From contig NZ_JASCXJ010000001.1 in the NCBI RefSeq assembly GCF_030271535.1, positions 1 to 64,000 of the forward strand: 64,000 bases of DNA. The letters are read 5' to 3'. Shown one piece after another: positions 21,044-31,219 of this stretch. Each line of letters opens with the position of its first letter. The stretch's first letter is position 1. The notes under the pieces are model-generated. The model did no database searches. It was not told the origin of the DNA and saw only the letters and a list, made by a program, of their open reading frames with translations. This DNA is from Nocardiopsis sp. ATB16-24. GTDB lineage: Bacteria; Actinomycetota; Actinomycetes; Streptosporangiales; Streptosporangiaceae. The position numbers and the translations under genes were made by a program.

Positions 21044-22072
21044 TCAGGGTGCGACCGCGGCGAGCGGCAGGCCGGTGTCCTCGGGCAGGCCGAGGGCGAG
21101 ATTGGTGCTCTGGAGCGCGCCGCCCGCGGTGCCCTTGGTGAGGTTGTCCAAGGCGGCGACGGCGACCATGCGGTTGGCGTCGGCGTCCACGGTGACCTGT
21201 ACGAGGGTGGTGTTGGCGGCCAGCGTCATGGCGGTACTGGGCCAGGTGCCCTCGGGGAGCAGGTGGACGAAGGGTTCGTCGGCGTAGGCGGTCTGGTACG
21301 CGGCGCGGACCTGGTCGGCGGTGACCCCCTGTTTGAGGGGCGCGGTGCAGGTGGCGAGGATGCCGCGGGGCAGGGGGGCCAGGATGGGGGTGAAGGACAA
21401 CGTGACCGACTCCCCCGTGACCGAGCTCAGGTTCTGGATGATCTCGGGGTTGTGCCGGTGGGTCCCGCCGACGCCGTAGGGGCTGAGGGCGCCCATGACC
21501 TCACTGCCGACGAGGTTGGGCTTGGGCGCCTTGCCCGCACCGGAGGTACCGGTGACGGCCACGACCGTCAGGTCGGGTTCGACGAGCTGCTCGGCCAGGC
21601 CCGGCATGAGGGCGAGCGTGGCGACGGTGACGTGGCAGCCGGGCACGGCGACGCGACGGGCTCCGGCGAGCCGTTCCCGCTGTCCGGGCAGCTCGGGCAG
21701 ACCATAGGGCCAGGTCCCCGCGTGCGGGGTGCCGTAGAAGCGTTCCCATGCGGCGGCGTCGTTGAGGCGGAAGTCGGCACCGCAGTCGACGACGAGCACG
21801 TCGTCGCCCAGCTGCTGGGCGAGGTCGGCGGACTGCCCGTGCGGCAGGGCGAGGTAGACGACGTCGTGGCCGCGCAGCTCCTCTGCGGTGGTGGGGGCCA
21901 GGATCCGGTCGGCCAGGGGCACCAGGTGCGGCTGGTGCCGGATGAGGGGGGTCCCGGCGTTGCTCCCCGCGGTGACCGCGCCGATGGTGATCTCGGGATG
22001 CGCCAGAAGCAGGCGCAGCAGCTCGCCCCCCACGTAGCCGCTGGCCCCGGCGATGGCCGCTGTGTATCCCAC
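21044..22072 (-). CDS. argC: N-acetyl-gamma-glutamyl-phosphate reductase
   Basis: NADPH-dependent reduction of acetylglutamyl phosphate to the semialdehyde. The 342-residue protein opens with the nucleotide-binding [18 protein letters not shown] and contains the catalytic cysteine in [18 protein letters not shown] 22072 is used: AGGGGGT precedes it and the upstream in-frame ATG at 22132 would lie inside the operator region. First gene of the arg cluster; 136 bp separate it from argJ. Confidence 0.95.
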   Translation of the reverse strand: MGYTAAIAGASGYVGGELLRLLLAHPEITIGAVTAGSNAGTPLIRHQPHLVPLADRILAPTTAEELRGHDVVYLALPHGQSADLAQQLGDDVLVVDCGADFRLNDAAAWERFYGTPHAGTWPYGLPELPGQRERLAGARRVAVPGCHVTVATLALMPGLAEQLVEPDLTVVAVTGTSGAGKAPKPNLVGSEVMGALSPYGVGGTHRHNPEIIQNLSSVTGESVTLSFTPILAPLPRGILATCTAPLKQGVTADQVRAAYQTAYADEPFVHLLPEGTWPSTAMTLAANTTLVQVTVDADANRMVAVAALDNLTKGTAGGALQSTNLALGLPEDTGLPLAAVAP

Positions 22073-22105
22073 GGTGGTACCCCCTGATCGAACTGACCGA
22101 ACTAT

Positions 22106-22133
22106 CATGCATCCGAATGTAAATTTATGCAAC
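22106..22133 (-). promoter_or_regulatory. ARG-box-like repeat upstream of argC
   Basis: An AT-rich patch with two TGCAT half-sites in opposite orientation (minus strand TTGCATAAATTTACATTC, then GGATGCAT) resembles ArgR operators. It lies 34-61 bp upstream of the argC start, over a possible TTGCAT -35. This suggests arginine repression of the cluster by its own argR. Confidence 0.55.
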
Positions 22134-22146
22134 CATGTTCGGTGAG

Positions 22147-22171
22147 GACCCCGCCCGGTGTGGTCGGGGTC
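22147..22171 (-). terminator. terminator after the FAD amine oxidase gene
   Basis: A 7-bp GC stem (22147-22153 with 22165-22171) lies 37-61 bp downstream of the oxidase stop and just upstream of the arginine promoter region. Confidence 0.5.
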
Positions 22172-22207
22172 TCCTTCGAGGGGCCGTCCGTTGCCTTCCG
22201 AAAGCGG

Positions 22208-23656
22208 TCAGCGACGCGCGATGCGGGTGGCGATACCAGCGAAGCGGGAGGTCTGCGCCCGCTCCTCCGTCCGTGACTCGCGCCGGTCCGCGGTGCGGTA
22301 GAGGCCATGGATGACCTGGGTTCCCACCCAACGCAGGGGTTCGGGTTCCCATCCCCGGATCCGATGCCCCACCCAGGGCAGACGCGTCAGGTCGCTCTCT
22401 CGGCGCAGGATCAGGTCGCGCAGGGTGCGCCCGGCCAGGTTGCTGGTGGCCACGCCGCTGCCCATGTAACCGCCCGCCCAGCCCAGGCCGGTCTCGGTGT
22501 CCATGTGCACGGTCGGGCACCAGTCACGCGGCACGCCCAGCACGCCTGACCAGGCGTGCTCGACCGGGACCTCGGCCGCGTCGGGGAACATGTGGGTGAG
22601 CGCCCGCCACAACTCGGCGATGGCCTGCGGCTGGGTGGCCCCGTCCTTGTCATGGGAGGAGCCGAAACGGTGGGGGGCGCTGCGCCCGCCGATCGCGATG
22701 CGGTCGTCCGCGGTGCGCTGGGCGTAGACGTAGGAGTGGGCCGTGTCCCCCAGCACCTCGCGTCCCTCCCAGCCGATCTTCTCCCACAGTTGTGCGGGGA
22801 GCGGCTCGGTGGCGATCATCGAGGAGTTCACCGGCAGCCACTCGCGTCTTTGTCCGCGCAGCGTGGAGGTGAACCCCTCGGTGGCGCGGACGACGTGGTC
22901 GGCGTAGACGGTGCCGTGCTCGGTGACGACCGCGGGACGGGCCGCGCCCTTGCGGGGTCGGATCTCCTCCACCGCCGTGTCCTCGAAGATCGCCACACCC
23001 AGGCCCTCCACCACCTCGGCCAGTCCCGTGACCAGTTTGGCGGGCTGCACGCGGGCGGCGTGGGGCGAGTAGGCGGAGGCCACCACGCCCGAGACCGACA
23101 GTCTCGGCTCTCGGTCCTCGCTCAGCAGATGGATGTCGTCCGGCCAGTAGCCCCACTCCTGGAGGTACTCGATGTCCTCGGCCAGCCGTTCGGCCTGTGC
23201 GGCGTTGGTGGCCACCAGACGCATACCGCCCCGGACGATGTCGGCGTCGACGCCCTCGGCCTCGGTGACCGAGATCACCTCGGTGACAGTGTCCATCATC
23301 GCGCGTTGCAGGGCGATCATCGCGGCCTTGCCGTGGGACCGCGCGTAACGTTCACGCGATCCCGCGAACTCGGCGGACAGCCACCCCCCGTTGCGACCCG
23401 AGGCGCCGAATCCGGCGAACTCGCGTTCGACCACCGCCACCCGCAGGTCCGGCTGCGCCTTCTTGAGGTAGTAGGCGGTCCACAGGCCGGTGTACCCGGC
23501 CCCGACCACGCAGACGTCGTAGTCGGCGGTGCCCGGCAGGGGCGCCCGGCGCTCGGGGAGTCCGATACCGCGGAACCAGAAGGAGATCCCCCCGTTGGCG
23601 AAGCGTGAGGATCGGGGAATGGCCCTCATCTGCGCGGCAGTGGTGAACAGTCCCAT
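22208..23656 (-). CDS. FAD-dependent amine/amino-acid oxidoreductase (PuuB-like)
   Basis: A 482-residue DAO-family flavoprotein with the dinucleotide motif VCVVGAGYTGLWTAYYLKK near residue 50, a FGASGRNGGWLS motif and a C-terminal AGGYMGSGVATSNLAGRTL flavin-contact segment. This is the pattern of gamma-glutamylputrescine oxidase and related amine oxidases; the exact amine is not determined. ATG 23656 has GGGGGGAAAG upstream; the open frame continues upstream without conserved sequence. It follows marR by 161 bp. With the class III aminotransferase further upstream, a polyamine or amino-acid catabolic set is likely. Confidence 0.82.
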   Translation of the reverse strand: MGLFTTAAQMRAIPRSSRFANGGISFWFRGIGLPERRAPLPGTADYDVCVVGAGYTGLWTAYYLKKAQPDLRVAVVEREFAGFGASGRNGGWLSAEFAGSRERYARSHGKAAMIALQRAMMDTVTEVISVTEAEGVDADIVRGGMRLVATNAAQAERLAEDIEYLQEWGYWPDDIHLLSEDREPRLSVSGVVASAYSPHAARVQPAKLVTGLAEVVEGLGVAIFEDTAVEEIRPRKGAARPAVVTEHGTVYADHVVRATEGFTSTLRGQRREWLPVNSSMIATEPLPAQLWEKIGWEGREVLGDTAHSYVYAQRTADDRIAIGGRSAPHRFGSSHDKDGATQPQAIAELWRALTHMFPDAAEVPVEHAWSGVLGVPRDWCPTVHMDTETGLGWAGGYMGSGVATSNLAGRTLRDLILRRESDLTRLPWVGHRIRGWEPEPLRWVGTQVIHGLYRTADRRESRTEERAQTSRFAGIATRIARR

Positions 23657-23817
23657 CTTTCCCCCCGAAACCCTTGAGCTCACGGCCCGCCGACCCACGA
23701 ACTTCCGCCAACTTACACGGGAACGACAGCTCGTGGGATGTTTTCCCCACCTTCGGGGGCGAAGGCCCCCCGTGGAGAACGGATACGGATGATCACCGTC
23801 GCGAGCCCGGCGCACCC

Positions 23818-24303
23818 TCAGTGACAGGAACTGTCACGAAGCGTGCGTGCGATGGTCGCGAGCCGTCGGACCCCCTCCTCACCGAGGGGCTCCAGCACGT
23901 GTTCGCGCAGTCGCTCCACGTGCTTGACGCGCGCCTTGTCGATGAACTCCACGCCTTTGGCGGTGAGCACGGCGTAGACGACGCGCCGGTCGGAGGCGCA
24001 GTTCTCCCGCGCCACGTAACCCTCGCGCTCCAGACGGTCCGCGAGCTTGGTGAATCCGCCCGTGCTCAGGCTGACCTCACGCGCCAGCCGACTCATGGGC
24101 AACCGGTGGCCCGGGGTGCGCTGTAGGCGGATGAGCACGTCGAACCATGGTCCGGCCATGTCCCTGCCGTCGGGCGTGATCCCGCTGAGGAGCCTGGGCT
24201 CGATGAGGGTCATCGCCTCGTGGACCAGCCCCCATGCGGTGATGAGGTCGTCATCGCTCAGCCCCTCCCGTGCACCCACCTCTTCGATCGGTCGTGTACT
24301 CAT
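23818..24303 (-). CDS. MarR-family transcriptional regulator
   Basis: The 161-residue protein has a winged helix (about residues 62-125: LPMSRLAREVSLSTGGFTKL, then the wing DRRVVYAVLTAKG). Long helices at both ends should form the dimer. The ATG has AGGGAGCGGAGC upstream. It sits between the aminotransferase and oxidase genes and likely controls one or both; a perfect palindrome at 24366-24382 lies in its promoter region. Confidence 0.9.
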   Translation of the reverse strand: MSTRPIEEVGAREGLSDDDLITAWGLVHEAMTLIEPRLLSGITPDGRDMAGPWFDVLIRLQRTPGHRLPMSRLAREVSLSTGGFTKLADRLEREGYVARENCASDRRVVYAVLTAKGVEFIDKARVKHVERLREHVLEPLGEEGVRRLATIARTLRDSSCH

Positions 24304-24365
24304 GCTCCGCTCCCTGTCTCACGCGGATGGTCGTCACGCGCATCTTGTTCATAAGAAATATCTTC

Positions 24366-24382
24366 CCAGTAAACTATACTGG
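24366..24382. promoter_or_regulatory. palindrome CCAGTA-N5-TACTGG upstream of marR
   Basis: A perfect 6-bp inverted repeat around AACTA in an AT-rich patch, 63-79 bp upstream of the marR start. Size and position fit a MarR-dimer operator. No second copy was seen by eye in the aminotransferase promoter. Confidence 0.4.
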
Positions 24383-24420
24383 ATACAGGGCACGACGCCC
24401 AATGCCCCCGCACACGCACC

Positions 24421-24450
24421 GACCCGGCGTGCGACATCGCACGCCGGGTC
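24421..24450 (-). terminator. second tandem terminator after the aminotransferase gene
   Basis: A perfect 14-bp stem (24421-24434 with 24437-24450) about 75 bp after the aminotransferase stop, the second of two strong hairpins. Together they isolate the aminotransferase transcript from marR. Confidence 0.75.
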
Positions 24451-24480
24451 GGTCTTGAGACGAGGAACGGAACCGTGCTT

Positions 24481-24524
24481 CCACGGTCACGCCGCCGCCA
24501 CCGGTGGAGGCGGCGTGACCGTGG
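24481..24524 (-). terminator. terminator immediately after the aminotransferase gene
   Basis: A perfect 16-bp stem (24481-24496 with 24509-24524) begins at the base next to the stop codon. The 12-nt loop is itself partly self-complementary. Confidence 0.8.
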
Positions 24525-25832
24525 TCAGTGACGAGACGCGACCGCGTCGAGTGCGGCCGCGAGAGTGGAGACCAGGTGATCGATCTGCTCCCAGGTGATG
24601 ATCAGTGGCGGCGAGACCAGCAGCGCGGTGGGAATCGGCCGTACGATCACCCCCCGGGCACGGGCCTCGGCGAACACCTCCGCCGTGGTGATACCCCTGC
24701 GGACAAGGGCCTCCTCCGTGAGTTCCACCGCGCCCATCACCCCGACGCCGGAACGCACCTCGGCCACCAGCGGGTGGCCGGCCAGGCTCCGTAGCGCACC
24801 GTCCAGCTGCCGTTCCACCTCCAGTGACACCGTGAACAGGTCCTCCCGCTCCAGGATGTCCAGGTTGGCCATCGCGGCGGTGCAGGCCGTCGGGTGCCCC
24901 GCGTAGGTGGTCCCGTGCATGAACGGGTTCCCCTCACCGTTGTAGAAGGGGTCGGCCACCCGTCCGCCGACCACGACGCCTCCCAGGGGCAGGTATCCGC
25001 TGGAGACGCCCTTGGCGAAGACGATCATGTCCGGGTCGACCCCGAAGCGCTCGATCCCGAACCAGTTGCCCATGCGTCCGAACCCGCAGATGACGCTGTC
25101 GACGACGAACAGCACGCCGTACCTGTGGCAGATCCTGGACACCTCGGCGAAGTAGCCCTCCTGCGGTGGGAACACTCCGCCCGCTCCGACCACCGGCTCG
25201 GCGAAGAAGGCCGCCACCCGTTCGGGTCCCACCCGTAGGATCTCCGCCTCCAACGCCGCAGCCGAGTCGTGGGGCACCACCGAGGTGTCCTCGACCAGCC
25301 TGCCGTAGCCGCTGCGGAACCGGTCCATGCCGGAGATGCTCGTCCCGAAGCCGTGCAGGCCGTGGTAACCGCCGGTCCGGCTGATCAGGTGCGTGCGTCC
25401 GGGTTGCCCCGTCACGGCCCAGTACCGCCGTGCCAGCTTGGCGGCGGTGTCGATGGACTCCCCTCCTCCACAGGTCAGGATGACCCTGGGATCGGCGACG
25501 GGGGCGTGCGCGGACAGACGCTCACTGAGCTCCACCGCGGGCCGGTTGGAGAAGTCCCCGTAGACGGTGTAGGCGTCCAGGGTGCTGATCTGACGGTGGA
25601 CCGCGTCCGCGATCTCGGTTCGGCCGTGGCCGACATTGCAGTACCAGAGGCTGGCCGTACCGTCCAGGTACCGGTCTCCGGAGGCGTCCCAGAGCCACAC
25701 GCCCTCGGCGCGCTCCACCACGAACTCCGGCCCCTTGGTGACGGTGTTCATATCGCAGAAGGTGTGCCAGAGGCGGCTGGGCTCCCGGTGCTCCCGGGAG
25801 GACAGTGCGGACGAGACAACCGTTTCGGTCAT
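24525..25832 (-). CDS. class III PLP-dependent aminotransferase
   Basis: A 435-residue omega-aminotransferase of the beta-alanine/GABA/polyamine group. Visible are WYCNVGHGR near residue 65, the glycine-rich ILTCGGGESIDTAAKLARRY, PLP aspartate in FVVDSVICGFGRMG and Schiff-base lysine in IVFAKGVSSGYLPLGG. Typical members have DEV at the aspartate motif; here it is DSV. ATG 25832 has GGAGG seven bases upstream and is preferred over the ATG at 25856. The gene is flanked by its own terminators. Substrate not determinable; the neighbouring amine oxidase suggests polyamine-derived substrates. Confidence 0.85.
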   Translation of the reverse strand: MTETVVSSALSSREHREPSRLWHTFCDMNTVTKGPEFVVERAEGVWLWDASGDRYLDGTASLWYCNVGHGRTEIADAVHRQISTLDAYTVYGDFSNRPAVELSERLSAHAPVADPRVILTCGGGESIDTAAKLARRYWAVTGQPGRTHLISRTGGYHGLHGFGTSISGMDRFRSGYGRLVEDTSVVPHDSAAALEAEILRVGPERVAAFFAEPVVGAGGVFPPQEGYFAEVSRICHRYGVLFVVDSVICGFGRMGNWFGIERFGVDPDMIVFAKGVSSGYLPLGGVVVGGRVADPFYNGEGNPFMHGTTYAGHPTACTAAMANLDILEREDLFTVSLEVERQLDGALRSLAGHPLVAEVRSGVGVMGAVELTEEALVRRGITTAEVFAEARARGVIVRPIPTALLVSPPLIITWEQIDHLVSTLAAALDAVASRH

Positions 25833-25937
25833 ATGGCGACCTCCGAGCCGTGTCATGCGCGAGAGCGCAGCGGAAAACTCAGGTTGATCCGACCTGCACC
25901 CGGGCGTCCGATGGTGTCAGGTGCTTGCAGGCTAAGC

Positions 25938-25953
25938 GTGAGACCCTTCTCAC
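25938..25953 (-). promoter_or_regulatory. inverted repeat in the aminotransferase promoter region
   Basis: GTGAGA-CCCT-TCTCAC, a perfect 6-bp repeat, lies between a possible minus-strand -35 TTGCTG and -10 TTAGCC spaced 17 bp. That would make it an operator inside the spacer. The rest of 25833-26133 is AT-richer non-coding DNA with nothing else recognised. Confidence 0.35.
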
Positions 25954-26133
25954 AGCAAGAGACAAAACGAAGATTCATCCCCCGAAACATCGACTTCATT
26001 CCGGCTACCCCGCGGCCCTGCTCACAAACCCCTGTCTGTACAGGAAGAACACGGCGAAAAAATTCTTGGATCCGGCCGTCGGAACAGAGTTTTGAGCAGC
26101 GGACCGGGCGGTGGAACGCCCCCGAAAGGAGAA

Positions 26134-26167
26134 GGGGCCGGCCACCCCCGAAGGGATGACCGGCCCC
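26134..26167 (-). terminator. pheST terminator
   Basis: Complementary arms GGGGCCGG (26134-26141) and CCGGCCCC (26160-26167), with further pairing inside, lie 17 bp after the pheT stop. Confidence 0.7.
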
Positions 26168-26183
26168 CGCCGACACCCATGGC

Positions 26184-28673
26184 TCAGCCGCGCAGAACGG
26201 CTCCGGTACGCTCGGCGGCCACGGCGACGGCCGCATCGCGCGCGGCTCCCGCCTCCTCGGCCGTCAGTGTCCGGTCCTCGGCCCGGAAGCGTAGGGCGAA
26301 GGCCACCGACTTGCGGCCCTCATCGACCTGCTCTCCGGTGTAGACGTCGAACAGGCGCACGCTCTCCAGCAGCTCGCCCGCCCCCTCGGCCAGGGCCTCG
26401 CTGATCCGTTCCACCGGCACCGAGTCGTCCACGACCAGGGCCACGTCCTGGGTGGCCACCGGATAGGTGGACACCCGGGGCGCGACGACCGGTGTGCGGG
26501 CCCTCTCGATCCGGTCGAGTTCGACCTCCATCGCCGCCGTGCGCTCGGGCAGACCGAACGCCTTGACGGCGCGCGGGTGCAGCTCACCGGCGTGGCCGAC
26601 GAGCAGACGTTCGCCGTCCACCCGCACGTACAGTGCGGCGCAGCGACCCGGATGCCACGGTGTGCGCTGCGCGGCCTCCACCTCCAGTTCCACTCCGGCC
26701 ACCCGGGCGATGTCGCGGGCCGCCTGGATCGCGTCCGCCCAGAGCGCCTCTCGGCCCGGTCCCCACCACCCGGCGCGCTCGACCTGGCCGGCGATCACCA
26801 CGCCCACCCGGCGCGGCTGCTCGGGCAGGGCGGCGTCGATCAGGGCCAGTTCGTCGGCACCGGGAGCACGGTCCACCGGCAGGATCGGGGCGGGGGGCGC
26901 GTCCGGCCTGGGCCGGTAGACGAGTCCCATCTCGTACAGGGCCACGTCGTTCATGCCGCGGCCCACGTTGCGCGCCAGGGCCTTGAACAGGCCGGGCAGC
27001 AGCGTGGTGCGCAGCATCGGCTCACCGTCGTTGAGCGGGTTGGCCAGGCGCAGTGCGCTCCTGCGGTCGTCGTCGGACGCCAACTGGAGCCCGTCCAGGT
27101 CGCGCTCTCCGAGGAAGGGATAGTTCAACACCTCGTGGAAGCCGACGTCGGCCAGGACGCGTCCCACCGCACGCCGCAGGCGCTGGCTCGACGTCAGGCC
27201 CCGGCCGGAGGCACGCGGACGGATCGAGGGGATGTTCTCATAGCCCTCGAAACGGATGACCTCCTCCGCCAGATCGTTGGGATCGGTGAGGTCGGGCCGC
27301 CACGTGGGCGGGACGGCCCTCACCACGTCGCCGTCGGTCTCCACGGCGCAGCCGATGGCCCGCAGCCACTTCTGCGTGGTGCCCTCGGGGTAGTCCACCC
27401 CCGCGACGGACCCGGCGTGGGAGGCCTTCACGGTGATCGGCCGCCGCTTCGTGGTCCGGTCCAGGTCCGTGTAGGCGCTCTCGACCGTGGCACCGCCCAA
27501 CTCCGCGAGCAGCTCGACCGCACGGGTGGCGGCGGCCAACTGCACGGCCGAGTCCACGCCGCGCTCGAACCGGCGGGAGGCCTCGGAGGAGAGCTGGTGC
27601 CGCCGCGAGGCGCGGGCGATGCGCCGGGTGTCGAAGTGGGCGGCCTCGATGAGCACCTCGCTGGAGGTCAGGCCGATCTCCGTGTCCACACCGCCCATGA
27701 CACCGGCGAGCGCCTGCGCCCCCGTGTCGTCGGCGATGACGATGTCGTCGGGGTCCAAGGAACGCTGGACGTGGTCGAGGGTCTCCAGCTTCTCCCCCGC
27801 CGTCGCGGCGCGCACCGCGACGGTACCGCTCAGTCGCTCCCGGTCCCAGGCGTGCAGTGGCTGCCCCAGTTCCAGCATGACGTAGTTGGTGACGTCCACG
27901 GCGAGGGAGACGGGGCGCACACCGCTCTGGTGCAGTCGGCGTTTCATCCACAGCGGGGTGGGCGCCTCCGGGTCGAAGCCTGAGGCGCCGCGCAGCACGA
28001 GCCGGTCGGCCAGTTCCGGATCCTCGATCCGACCGGGGTGCCCCTCACCGGTGGGTCGGGGAACGTCCATGTCGGCCGGATCGTGGAAGTCCACCCCGTA
28101 CAGCGCGGCCGTGTCGCGTGCCACGCCGCGTATCGACAGCGCGTAACCGCGGTCGGGGGTCACGGCGATGTCCAGGACGTCCTCGCGCAACCCGAGCGGG
28201 CCGATCGCGTCCTCGCCGACCTGACCGAAACCCTCGGGGAGGACGACGATACCGGTGTGGTCCTCCCACAGGCCCAGTTCGGAGGCCGAGCAGATCATGC
28301 CCTCCGACATCCTGCCGTAGGTCTTGCGGGCACCGATCCTGAAGCCCCCGGGCAGTTCGGCGCCGGGCAGGCAGACCACGACGAGGTCGCCCTCGGAGAA
28401 GTTACGGGCGCCGCAGACGATCTCCTGGGGCTCACCGGTCCCGTTGGCCCGGCCCACGTCCACCGTGCAGAAGCGGATGGGCTTCTTGAATCCGGTGAGC
28501 TCCTCGATGGTGAGCACCTTGCCGTAGACGATGGGACCGGTGATGTCGGCGCCGAGCGCGTCGACGGTCTCCACCTCCAGACCCGCCAGGGTGAGGCGGT
28601 CGGCGAGCCGCCTGGCGGTGACCTCGGCCGGAAGGTCGACGTACTCCCGCAGCCAGGTAAGGGGGACGCGCAT
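26184..28673 (-). CDS. pheT: phenylalanyl-tRNA synthetase beta subunit
   Basis: Large subunit of the alpha2-beta2 enzyme, 829 residues, the usual bacterial length. In order: N-terminal B1 domain ([15 protein letters not shown]), tRNA-binding/EMAP-like domain (about 40-155), B3/B4 editing domain (about 210-390), B5, the catalytic-like core, and the C-terminal FDX-ACB anticodon-binding domain (about 735-829, [17 protein letters not shown]). The ATG overlaps the pheS stop by one base. Confidence 0.97.
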   Translation of the reverse strand: MRVPLTWLREYVDLPAEVTARRLADRLTLAGLEVETVDALGADITGPIVYGKVLTIEELTGFKKPIRFCTVDVGRANGTGEPQEIVCGARNFSEGDLVVVCLPGAELPGGFRIGARKTYGRMSEGMICSASELGLWEDHTGIVVLPEGFGQVGEDAIGPLGLREDVLDIAVTPDRGYALSIRGVARDTAALYGVDFHDPADMDVPRPTGEGHPGRIEDPELADRLVLRGASGFDPEAPTPLWMKRRLHQSGVRPVSLAVDVTNYVMLELGQPLHAWDRERLSGTVAVRAATAGEKLETLDHVQRSLDPDDIVIADDTGAQALAGVMGGVDTEIGLTSSEVLIEAAHFDTRRIARASRRHQLSSEASRRFERGVDSAVQLAAATRAVELLAELGGATVESAYTDLDRTTKRRPITVKASHAGSVAGVDYPEGTTQKWLRAIGCAVETDGDVVRAVPPTWRPDLTDPNDLAEEVIRFEGYENIPSIRPRASGRGLTSSQRLRRAVGRVLADVGFHEVLNYPFLGERDLDGLQLASDDDRRSALRLANPLNDGEPMLRTTLLPGLFKALARNVGRGMNDVALYEMGLVYRPRPDAPPAPILPVDRAPGADELALIDAALPEQPRRVGVVIAGQVERAGWWGPGREALWADAIQAARDIARVAGVELEVEAAQRTPWHPGRCAALYVRVDGERLLVGHAGELHPRAVKAFGLPERTAAMEVELDRIERARTPVVAPRVSTYPVATQDVALVVDDSVPVERISEALAEGAGELLESVRLFDVYTGEQVDEGRKSVAFALRFRAEDRTLTAEEAGAARDAAVAVAAERTGAVLRG

Positions 28674-29791
28674 CAGTTCTCACTCCCGAACGCCGAGGCG
28701 AAACGGATGTCGCCCTCGACCATGTCGTGCATGTCGCGCACACCGTACGCGAACATCAGTGTCCGTTCGATTCCCAGTCCGAAGGCCCAACCCGTGTAGA
28801 CCTCGGGGTCCACCCCCGCGGCGGTGAGCACACGGGGATTGACCACACCGCAGCCGCCGATCTCGATCCAGCCCTCACTGGAGCAGGTGCGGCACGCCGC
28901 GTCCGGGTCGCCCACCGAGGCGCCCCGACACACGAAGCACTCCATGTCCACCTCGGCGGACGGCTCGGTGAACGGGAAGTAGGAGGCGCGGAAACGGGTC
29001 CGCAGCCCCTTTCCGAACACGCCCTCCACGTAGGCGTCGATGGCGCCACGCAGGTGGGCCAGGGTGATGCCGCGGTCCACGACCAGGCCCTCCAACTGGT
29101 GGAAGACCGGGCTGTGGGTGGCGTCGAGCTCGTCCGTACGGAAGGTCTTTCCGGGTGCCACCACGTACACCGGCAGCTCTCGCGTCAGCAGGGCGCGCAC
29201 CTGCACCGGTGAGGTGTGGGTGCGCAGGACCAGACCGGACTCGCCACCGTCGGGTCCCTCCACGAAGAAGGTGTCCTGCATGGTGCGGGCGGGATGGTCG
29301 GGCAGGAAGTTCAGGGCGTCGAAGTTGAACCACTCGGCCTCGACCTCGGGTCCCTCGGCGATCTCGAAGCCCATGCCCACGAAGAGGTCGGCCACGCGTT
29401 CGGCGACGGTGGTCAGCGGGTGGCGGGCGCCGCGCGGGGCCCGGTCCCAGGGCAGGGTGACGTCGACGCGCTCCTCGATGAGGACCCGCTCGTCACGTTC
29501 GGCCTCCAGAACGGCCTGACGCTCCTTGAGGGCCTGGCCGACGTCACGCCGGGCACCGCCTACGCGCTTTCCCGCCTCGGCCTTGGCGGCCGGAGGCAGA
29601 GCCCCGATCTCCCTGTTGGCCAAAGCCAGCGGGGAGCGGTCCGACGCGTGCGCGAGCCGGACCTCCTTGAGTTCGGCGAGGTCGGCGGCGGCCTCGATGG
29701 CGGCCAGGGCCTCCTCGCGCATGCGGGCGACCTCGTCGGGGTGCAGGGGGGTCACCTCGACCGGGTCGAAGGAACTGTTCGGTGCAGACAT
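28673..29791 (-). CDS. pheS: phenylalanyl-tRNA synthetase alpha subunit
   Basis: Catalytic subunit (372 residues). After an N-terminal coiled coil (about 15-95) comes the class II core with [20 protein letters not shown], the motif 2 region, the DMECFVCRG zinc-like cysteine segment and motif 3 [17 protein letters not shown] 29791 gives the family-like [16 protein letters not shown]; an in-frame ATG at 29815 is possible. The 195 bp upstream hold no recognisable attenuator or T-box. Confidence 0.96.
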   Translation of the reverse strand: MSAPNSSFDPVEVTPLHPDEVARMREEALAAIEAAADLAELKEVRLAHASDRSPLALANREIGALPPAAKAEAGKRVGGARRDVGQALKERQAVLEAERDERVLIEERVDVTLPWDRAPRGARHPLTTVAERVADLFVGMGFEIAEGPEVEAEWFNFDALNFLPDHPARTMQDTFFVEGPDGGESGLVLRTHTSPVQVRALLTRELPVYVVAPGKTFRTDELDATHSPVFHQLEGLVVDRGITLAHLRGAIDAYVEGVFGKGLRTRFRASYFPFTEPSAEVDMECFVCRGASVGDPDAACRTCSSEGWIEIGGCGVVNPRVLTAAGVDPEVYTGWAFGLGIERTLMFAYGVRDMHDMVEGDIRFASAFGSEN

Positions 29792-29986
29792 GGTTGGTTG
29801 CCTCGCCGCTCCCATCCCCGACCAGAACAGCGGGACAGGCGGCAGATCATGTGGTCCGCGGCGGCGCGGACGAAGCCGACAGAGAAAGCAGGCGGATGAC
29901 GGGCATGCCCGTGAAAAGAATCTGGTCGCGGGGCCTGGGGCACGCCGTGGCGCCCACCGGGAGGGTCTGGAGGGTCCGAAGAGGCT

Positions 29987-31219
29987 TCAGACGAACTCAG
30001 GCGTCCCGGCGGGCATGGTAAATCGGAACTCCGCGCCACCGCTGGGGGCGCGTCCGACGGTGATCGTGCCGCCGTGGGCCTCGACGAGGCCCTTGACGAT
30101 GAACAGCCCCAGGCCGGTCCCGCTCCGACGCTTACTGCGCCAGAACTGGCGGAAGACGCGCGGAATGGTCTCGGGCGCTATGCCCTGGCCCTCGTCGCGC
30201 ACCGACACCGCTGCCCCTCCTTCACACGGCTCGATCACGATACTGACAGTACCAGCGCCGTGCCGCACACCGTTTTCCACCAGGTTCGACAGGATCTGCT
30301 CGATCTTGTCGGCGTCCAGCCACATGCGCGGGAGTTCACCGCGTGTCTCGACCCGGAAACGTTCCTCGGGTTCGCCCGAGGCCACGCGCCCGGCCACGAC
30401 ACGGCGCACGGCCTCGGGAAGGTCGACGATCTGGCGGCGCACCTCCAGGCGGCCCGACTCGATGCGGGAGACGTCGAGCAGGTCGTGGATGAGGCGGGTG
30501 ACACGGTCGGCGTCGGCGTTGACCGTCTCCAACATGAACAGTTTCTGCTTGTCGGTGAGCCTCTCCCACTTGGTGAGCAGGGTGGAGGTGAAGCCCTTGA
30601 CGCTGGTCAGCGGTGAACGGAGCTCGTGGGCGACCTCCGACACCAGGTCGGCGCGGCTGCGCTCGGCGTGCGCGGAGGCGTCCCGCAGGGTGACGACCAG
30701 GCGGACCAGTTCTCCTCCCGGGCGGGCGCGCACGTAGCGCGCGGCGACCAGGAGTTCCCGGTCGTCGGGCAGCAGCAGGGTCCTCTCGGGCTGACGTACG
30801 CGGTCGCGCGCACCGTGGTAGGGGTCGCTGGCCTCCCACCAGTCGTTGCCGTCCTGCCCCAGCAACGGAAGAACGGCTCGGTAGTCGCGCCCCAGGGCCG
30901 ACTCGGGAGGGATGCCGACGAGCTGCGCCGCGTGGGAGTTGAAGAGCACGACGCGTCCGCGGGCGTCGGCCACGACCACCCCGTCCGGCAGGTCGTCGGG
31001 GTGCAGGGGTGTGCCGCCGGACCCCAACGGGGCCTCGCCGATCTCCCACAGGGCGGTGGCCTGACCGTCGGGGCGTTTCCGTGGGGTGGAAGGGCGGACC
31101 CGATCGCCGGCGGGGGCCTCGGTGTCGGGACCCGTCCCGCGTCCGGAGTCGCCCGGAGGGTGCGCGGCACCGCCGCCCGCGTCCTTCGCCGGGTGGTCCA
31201 CCTGCCGGCCGCTGCCCAC
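29987..31219 (-). CDS. PAS-domain sensor histidine kinase
   Basis: A 410-residue soluble kinase with no membrane segments. A PAS domain (DLPDGVVVADARGRVVLFNS onward) is followed by HisKA with H box EVAHELRSPLTSVKGF and a HATPase domain (N box NLVENGVRHG, G1 VRDEGQGIAPE, G2 GTGLGLFIVKGLVEAHGG). GTG 31219 is chosen for the GGAGAG upstream; the frame is open to 31450 but that part looks non-coding. No response regulator is adjacent, so it is an orphan kinase between translation genes. Confidence 0.82.
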   Translation of the reverse strand: MGSGRQVDHPAKDAGGGAAHPPGDSGRGTGPDTEAPAGDRVRPSTPRKRPDGQATALWEIGEAPLGSGGTPLHPDDLPDGVVVADARGRVVLFNSHAAQLVGIPPESALGRDYRAVLPLLGQDGNDWWEASDPYHGARDRVRQPERTLLLPDDRELLVAARYVRARPGGELVRLVVTLRDASAHAERSRADLVSEVAHELRSPLTSVKGFTSTLLTKWERLTDKQKLFMLETVNADADRVTRLIHDLLDVSRIESGRLEVRRQIVDLPEAVRRVVAGRVASGEPEERFRVETRGELPRMWLDADKIEQILSNLVENGVRHGAGTVSIVIEPCEGGAAVSVRDEGQGIAPETIPRVFRQFWRSKRRSGTGLGLFIVKGLVEAHGGTITVGRAPSGGAEFRFTMPAGTPEFV

